NCBI GenBank assembly: GCA_020002185.1
Contig: CM034533.1
Coordinates: forward strand, 53,352,292-53,416,291
Direction: 5' to 3'
DNA: 64,000 nucleotides
DNA from: Paraescarpia echinospica
Taxonomy: Eukaryota; Annelida; Polychaeta; Sabellida; Siboglinidae
Shown here: positions 56,757-64,000 of the stretch, in pieces
How the letters are laid out: every line of letters begins with the position of its first letter
Numbering within the stretch: position 1 is the first letter of the stretch
Made by a program: the position numbers and the translations under genes
Notes under the pieces: model-generated
Databases searched by the model: none
Told to the model about the DNA's origin: nothing
What the model saw: only the letters and a program-made list of their open reading frames with translations

Positions 56757-57784
56757 TAGTCTTATTAATCGTATTAATTCCACTTTCCATTCGGTAACCT
56801 TGATATAGTATTCAGATCAAGTATTGTTATCTACGAGGCAACAAAACGTAGAAAAGCTATAGATTTCACCGCACATCATGTACCAGACTTCCTACATCAA
56901 ACCATTAGCATTTGAATCCGTTAGGTGTTGTTCTTGTAGTTCATCACGGTTTGTCCATATCATTACGGAACAAATCCGTATTAAACGAGATACCGTTATA
57001 TTCCTAAAAAATCCCCCAAATCCATTTCGTATCGGGTAAATCCGGACGATGTGGAATGTCCATTATCATTAACCTCCTCTCAACTTCTTTCTTATCGTTA
57101 CGTCATTGTGGAAGCCGAAGGAGTCATGAATTCACACAGGACATATTTATAAATGGACTGGCGACTAACTATTTAAGAAAGGTAAACGTATTTAGTTTAA
57201 GCTATAATATTAATACACATACTTTAGGTCCGCTTCTTCCCATGTTCATTCGCGTCTTTAAGTTAGTTTATTTTCAAATATAGGAATCGTTGTTTCATAT
57301 GCGAGTCCTGTGCGTTGTTACACAATATGAAGTGCCTACACCAGACGCGACATGCTGCGGCCCATTGATATTTGCTTTGTTTTCCATTGTTTAAGACAAC
57401 ACTTTTTTATCAGATTTGACGATATTGTCATAAAAATGGAATATGTACAAGGACCAGAAACATTACATTCCATTTTCCCAGGTCCAGCCGAAATGTACTT
57501 TCGGACACGTCTGTAAAGTATTGTTTTTAAACAGAAGAACAGCCGTGAAAATGGGGTGGAATCCTACTTATTTATAACCTTAGCCACATTGGAGAAACTA
57601 ATGTTTCGGCAAGAAAAGACTCCTAAGCATGCTTAAGAACATACTATGTATTTCCTGATACATTTTCTACGTACACAGGTTTTTTATTGGTGATGTTTCT
57701 ATAACAATTGAGCAAAACACCGTAGTTGTACTATCAAACCGGCAGATTTGAAGCCTCTGTGATGGGTATAGGGTGGTAATTTGA
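56757..57784. other. Intergenic, no gene supported
   Basis: AT-rich. A frame at 57056-57283 contains a CTTAAG-like word and AAG|gtaaac but no convincing acceptor. Confidence 0.45.
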
Positions 57785-57799
57785 TAGAATCCTATGCTG

Positions 57800-58018
57800 G
57801 AGATGGCAGGAGGCGTACAGGGTGAGACAGACAGCCAGAGGGTGACTAATACAATGATTCAGCTGCCTCTGTCCCACGTACGAAGAGCAATTAAGCATAT
57901 CCAGGAAGTAGGACGCTGGCATCGTGACTGCCCTAGTATGGCCGCCAGGCACATGGACCAACTGATTAAGCGGTTTTCCCGTTTAGGACGAAGGGTTTGC
58001 CACAAGCTATTAATTTAG
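57800..58018 (+). CDS. Possible terminal exon or small gene, unrecognised
   Basis: The open frame from ATG 57794 (or from an acceptor such as cgtacag|GGTGAG near 57821) encodes VTNTMIQLPLSHVRRAIKHI, then QEVGRWHRDC and HMDQLIKRFSRLGRRVCHKL to TAG. Basic, helix-prone and GC-richer than its flanks. AATAAA follows six bases after the stop. No family recognised; the exact start is not resolved. Confidence 0.4.
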   Translation, partial: EMAGGVQGETDSQRVTNTMIQLPLSHVRRAIKHIQEVGRWHRDCPSMAARHMDQLIKRFSRLGRRVCHKLLI

Positions 58019-58023
58019 GGTTG

Positions 58024-58029
58024 AATAAA
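58024..58029 (+). terminator. AATAAA polyadenylation signal
   Basis: Directly after the stop of the frame above. Confidence 0.45.
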
Positions 58030-58279
58030 TCAAGGATTGTTGGCGTCTTGAATGGTTGGGTATGACTAGGGTGTTTGGAGATTGATCGAGATGTTTTCGA
58101 GTTTGTGAAACAATATATTTGCCAGGCTATCGATCATGTGTGTTTCGGTGGCGCAGGTGTAACTTCAATGGTCAACCGATACGCATTAGTTTAATTTATG
58201 TTATGGAAAGACGTGAAGAAAGTTGAGCATTTGTGTGAAACTGAATTATCATTTGAAAGGCTCGCACGTATTGAATAAA

Positions 58280-58510
58280 AGGAGTGGAGAGGTGTTGCTG
58301 AGCGAGAGGAAGCGAGGGAGAGAGAGAGGGGGGACGCGGTGTAGGGGAGCGGGGAGAGAGGAGGGGAAGGGAGACGAGAACGATAGGGAGCGTTGGAATG
58401 ATGAGAGAGAGAGAGAGAGAGAGCGCGAAGGAGAGGGAAAAGGGCGAGAGGGTGAGAGAGAAATAGAGAACTAACGAGAGAGGGGGAGGGAAATACAAAA
58501 GGGAGGGCGA
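58280..58510 (+). repeat. Purine-rich GA/GGA tract
   Basis: Strand-asymmetric AGAGAGGG-rich sequence including a pure (GA)n at about 58402-58422. Confidence 0.85.
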
Positions 58511-58809
58511 TGGAGAGCTGAGAGGAACGTGTATACAAACTCGTTCAGCCAATAATGTATTTAGTCTACACTCCTCGTTAATGTAGATACAAAACAGTCG
58601 AGTATAAATAAAATACAAGACGTTCTCTACTTATATATTTTGTAGGTGAATAACACAATATGTTTAAAATGTTATTTTATAAGTCAAAATGGTTTGAAGA
58701 CATGTAGATGATGCGTCGGATTAGCACGGGTAGACTTGCAAAAACTGGATGCTCTTGCCGAGCTAGAGTCTGTTTCATTCACTCTGCCTCCTTTGCCCTC
58801 TTGCCCCAG

Positions 58810-58944
58810 GTGAAAAAATCCTCGTGGTGGTATCTAGTTTTAAAGACGGCTGCTGCAGTACTGATCACTGTCGTTGAACTGTGCCTAGCCCAGATAACAG
58901 CGCATTCCTCTGACCTCAAATCAACGCCAATCAACTGTTTGTAG
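58810..58944 (+). CDS. Candidate exon with one membrane segment, unrecognised
   Basis: Acceptor-like ctcttgccccag, then VKKSSWWYLVLKTAAAV and LITVVELCLAQI to a stop at 58942-58944. One hydrophobic helix of about 21 residues preceded by basic and Trp residues. No donor, partner exon or polyA signal confirms it. Confidence 0.25.
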   Translation: MKKSSWWYLVLKTAAAVLITVVELCLAQITAHSSDLKSTPINCL

Positions 58945-59325
58945 GGTAATATATTCCAACATGGGCGCAGTGATATGTAATATCATGTGACAGGTTGGCC
59001 AATATTCTCTACAAATTATTCTGATGTGTGGTTTTTCTCAAGACACCACCCACTGTGGTGTATTCGTCCTATTGCATCTTAGTTCATGATTTGCTAGACA
59101 TGAATGGACATAAGAAGAATGCCCGACTCGATGAAAGAGTTATATTGGAATGCAGCCTAACACGAAGACTGGTGAGAAAACAGGCGAGATGGGCAGGCAA
59201 GGAGAGCAGAGGCGGAACAATACCAAGAACGCAGGACTGTGTGAGGAGGGACATGAGACGATCGAGTGAGGATGAAAGATGGAGAGAGAGGGGGGAGGGA
59301 GGGGGCTACTGACAGGAAGTTATCA

Positions 59326-59536
59326 ACCCGGCAGTACTCCACCTCCACCCCGGCAGTATTACACCATCACCCCGGTAGTACTACACCATCACCCCGGCAG
59401 TACTACACCATCACCCCGGCAGTACTACTCCATCACCCCGGCAGTACTACACCATCACCCCAGCAGTACTACTCCATCACCCCGGCAGTACTACACCATC
59501 ACCCCGGCAGTACTACACCATCTCCCCGGCAGTACA
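59326..59536 (+). repeat. 22-bp minisatellite
   Basis: CCCCGGCAGTACTACACCAT + CA, about nine to ten units. Confidence 0.95.
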
Positions 59537-59852
59537 GGGAACAAGGAGGAAGAACAAAATCAACTTATCGTAAGTCATGTTTTCTTTTATATCATTTTAA
59601 ATTCCAATACAAGAAAAGCTCAGTTTAAGCAAACACAACGATGAAGTTATCAAAACGTCGTAGAGGGACTAAAATGAGAGAGTCCTTGTCTTTTATAATC
59701 CCTTCATTGTTTCCTTTCAGTGATCCTATCTCCCAATGCTAAAGTTCCTTCAGCATGTGGTGACACAGCGTGCACTGTCCGTTTAGTTACACGTTAATCA
59801 GTTAAGACCCCTCGATAAGAACGATGCAGTGATACCGGAAGTCACGTAATTA

Positions 59853-60077
59853 GGCGCACACCAACCGACTAGTCGGCGTTAAACCATCGGCCGACGTCAG
59901 TCGGCTGGTGTGCGCCGGATTTTAGTCCGAAGGTCGGCCTTATTTCGCCGATTAACGCCGATTCGAATTTTATTTTGAATCGGCGGTCGGCGCTGATCGG
60001 GAGTCGGCGTTAAATAAGCAGGTATCTGGTGACAAGGCGACGTATATCCGATGACGAGTCGGCTGGTGTGCGCAGGT
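59853..60077. mobile_element. MITE-like element rich in GTCGGC inverted repeats
   Basis: GGCGCACACCAACCGACTAG near the left; GTCGGCTGGTGTGCGC both at about 59903 (close to the left arm, forming a hairpin) and at about 60059 (right end). The interior has further CGCCGATT..AATCGGCG palindromes. No coding sequence; the target duplication is unclear. Confidence 0.6.
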
Positions 60078-61116
<1,039 letters not shown>

Positions 61117-61675
61117 ACAACAATATATAAGTGGAAATCTGTTCAATTATGTTACGATAGACGCAGCGAACTTTCCGCTGCCGATTTCCACTGAAAACAA
61201 TAATTTAGTTATGATTTGTAGCCTGATGACAGCAAAATCTGAAGCTGAAGTAATGAGCGGAGATCATTAGTTGCGCGGTACATAAGCCAACAGCCCGTCA
61301 GGCTGTCGAATCAAAAGGGCATCAGAGGACGCCAAATACTCAGACAAACCGCCTACAGGTGCAGCACGAGTCGCCCTGTCGCCAGGTGGTAATTAAAAAA
61401 CAATGCTTATTTTCTGCGCAGTGTAGACAGGCAGTGAGTCTAACTAAATAGGCTAATGCTGGGGTCATACCGGTATTATTACAGCTTGCGTACTAAATAC
61501 AGTTTCAAAGCGTATTTGTACATTTGTGCTGCATTTCCAAGTACAAGTACACAAAATACGTTGGTAGCTATCAGCGGCAAACCTGTTAGCATTATCATTT
61601 CTAATAATGCTGTTAGTATCATTATATCGATATTTGTGGAACGCTGTAGCACAGTATTTAGAGCATCGAATTCTA
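61117..61675. other. No gene supported
   Basis: Single-copy AT-rich sequence. Confidence 0.5.
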
Positions 61676-61846
61676 TAAACAGTGGTGGATATTTGTGTAC
61701 GAATAGTCTTCGCGCATTAATTGCAACGTTACTGAATGCTTCCTAGAGAGATCGACATCGTGTTCGATTAAACAGGTCTGCCAGGGAGTAAAGTGTGAAG
61801 TGCTTTGAACAGTCATGAGGACTGGATACTGCGCTATATAAGAACT
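61676..61846 (+). mobile_element. SINE copy, 5' truncated (family A)
   Basis: AACAGTGGTGGATATTTGTG, TACGAATAGTCTTCGCGCAT, GTTCGATTAAACAGGTCTGC and the GCGCTATATAAGAAC end. The best-preserved 3' half in the window. Confidence 0.8.
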
Positions 61847-61928
61847 TTTCATAAAGTAATAGAATTAGTAATTAAGATTTGATCATTCTTACCGGCGTTT
61901 ACATTATTGTCATTGGCGGCGCAGTGTA

Positions 61929-61985
61929 TGCGTGTGCGTGTGCGTGTGCGTGTGCGTGTGCGTGTGCGTGTGCGTGTGCGTGTGT
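61929..61985 (+). repeat. (GTGTGC)n microsatellite
   Basis: Regular hexamer, about nine units. Confidence 0.98.
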
Positions 61986-62861
61986 CACTACATTGTATAT
62001 ACACAGCCACCATTTCATTATTTAATTAAACATTGTTTTGTTCATAGATATGTTTTCTGGTTCCAAAACACTGTGCCAACATCACTTGCACTTTATGTTA
62101 TCAGCTTTACCACATTATATATGTTTCGGTTTGACAGTTATGATCCATTTAAGTAAAACCCTTCTCGTGGTCGGCATCATCAAGATTAGGACGTTTTGCC
62201 TGATAAACAACACGTGGACGGATCGCAAACGTTCACCTCGACACGGCACCTCCCTAAAATATAATCTAACACCCGTCATGAGTGGCCCATATTTGACATG
62301 CACAAGCACTATACGATCATCCACTTGGCTGATCTAGAACGATAGGCCTCTAGAAAATGTGTCGGATTAATCATAATCCGTCAAAACGTGTCTGACTTAC
62401 TAGACGCGGCAGCAGTTATTCTTAAAACAGTAACGTCTGTACTTACTTTTGATTCCTTTATCTGATTCCTTTCACAGAATTGTTGGTTGGAGTAAACTGC
62501 ATTGCTGAAGCGAGATGTTTAGCAGATTGGGAAACTCTTTCACGTCAGTATTTCATACATGTCATTAAAGGGATATGTTGTTGTTCTAAGTACGTATTTG
62601 CAATAAAATATATTTTGGGCGACAACACTTCTTGGGCGAACACATTCCTAAGCACGGATTGTTTCTAACAATAATGTTCTTGCAGTGAGCGACCACCTGC
62701 CAAACGCTACCAACGACGAAATGAACCGGTCACGTCATAACTATTTGTACTTGTCATGTTTTACAAGAATGCACCGACAGCCTAAAATTGAACAACAGTC
62801 CTAGAAATACCTGGCGACACAGCGGCAAGTCGCGATAATAAACATATGTTCGTACTGTATA
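61986..62861. other. No gene supported
   Basis: Frames at 61932-62337 and 62480-62668 lack domain or splice support. Confidence 0.45.
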
Positions 62862-63617
62862 GCATAGCAACAACTACACAACAACAACTACATAACAACA
62901 ACTGCATAACAACAACTACATAACAACAACTACATAACAACAACTACATAACAACAACTGCATAACAACAACTACATAACAACAACTACATAACAACAAC
63001 TACATAACAACAACTACATAACAACAACTACATAACAACAACTACATAACAACAACTACATAACAACAACTGCATAACAACAACTACATAACAACAACTA
63101 CATAACAACAACTACACAACAACAACCACATAACAACAACTGCATAACAACAACTACATAACAACAACTACATAACAACAACTACATAACAACAACTGCA
63201 TAACAACAACTGCATAACAACAACTACATAACAACAACTACATAGCAACAACTACACAACAACAACTACATAACAACAACTGCATAACAACAACTACATA
63301 ACAACAACTACATAACAACAACTACATAACAACAACTGCATAACAACAACTACATAACAACAACTACATAACAACAACTACACAACAACAACCACATAAC
63401 AACAACTGCATAACAACAACTTCATAACAACAACTACATAACAACAACTACATAACAACAACTACATAATAACAACTACCTAACAACAACTACATAACGA
63501 CAACTACATAACGACAAATACATAACAACAACTACATAACAACAACTACATAACAGCAACTACATAACAACAACTACATAACAACAACTACATAACAACA
63601 AATACACAACAACAGGA
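62862..63617 (+). repeat. 14-bp tandem array, about 53 units
   Basis: ACAACAACTACATA, with ACTGCATA and ACCACATA variants placed at regular higher-order intervals. Confidence 0.98.
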
Positions 63618-63905
<288 letters not shown>

Positions 63906-64000
63906 TTTAGACAGACAGTCAAAATGATCGTGTGGCTCACCACGAGGAACGGAATCACTGTGTCTCTAGTGTCTCGATTCAACTCAGAATAACTCTATAC

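Noticed and set aside
62862..63617. CRISPR-like regular array
   Set aside because: Contiguous 14-bp units with no spacers, in an animal genome: a simple tandem repeat.

Overview
The window looks like a stretch of nuclear genome from an invertebrate animal, possibly a mollusc or another marine lophotrochozoan; the species cannot be fixed from the sequence. The reasons are intron-rich genes with GT-AG splicing, a gelsolin-type gene, AATAAA signals, tRNA-derived SINEs, several LINE lineages, a Penelope-like remnant, a Ty3/Gypsy-type LTR element, cut-and-paste DNA elements, and very abundant micro- and minisatellites. There are no bacterial operons, CRISPR arrays, rRNA genes or intact tRNA genes that I can support. 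Most long open frames are translations of simple repeats.

Layout. 1-9264 (+) holds the last eight exons of a divergent gelsolin/villin-superfamily gene. Splice phases agree across every junction. Its largest intron (2647-7636) is mostly two tandem arrays: a 73-bp array of about 40 units, each carrying a GTAAGT donor-like site, and a 28-bp array of about 16 units, each carrying the acceptor and first codons of the next exon. 9265-24200 is gene-poor and holds one intronless 118-aa reading frame (13063-13419, -), a candidate exon (16397-16660, -), several inverted-repeat (MITE-like) elements, SINEs and a Penelope-like remnant inside an inverted duplication (18432-18751).

24.2-35 kb is a retroelement cluster, all on the minus strand: a CR1-like LINE with decayed ORF1 (SGNH esterase type) and ORF2 (endonuclease plus reverse transcriptase), remnants of three other LINE reverse transcriptases, and a nearly full-length LTR retrotransposon (29429-34137) with roughly 150-bp LTRs, a primer-binding-site candidate, a polypurine tract and a 5-bp target duplication. 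It sits in a 34-bp minisatellite and is itself interrupted in gag by a foldback element.

35.2-43.7 kb is a 45-bp minisatellite split by a 6.79-kb DNA element (35731-42520) with terminal inverted repeats CCCAGCGGGCA. The element has long subterminal CGACGT-rich arrays and carries a multi-exon gene resembling DUF4806 proteins, now broken by an in-frame stop. 43943-45229 is a TA-flanked DNA element with a second, nested inverted-repeat pair. 45388-46665 (+) is another decayed LINE.

46.7-64 kb is mostly non-coding with much simple repeat. It contains a signal-peptide first exon (51870-51930, +), a terminal exon of an unrecognised gene with a polyA signal (54559-54759, -), a possible terminal exon with AATAAA directly after its stop (57800-58018, +), SINEs and MITEs, a 250-bp CA tract and a 14-bp array of about 750 bp near the right edge. 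No pathway can be assembled here; the interest is in how tandem arrays and transposons have reshaped gene structure.
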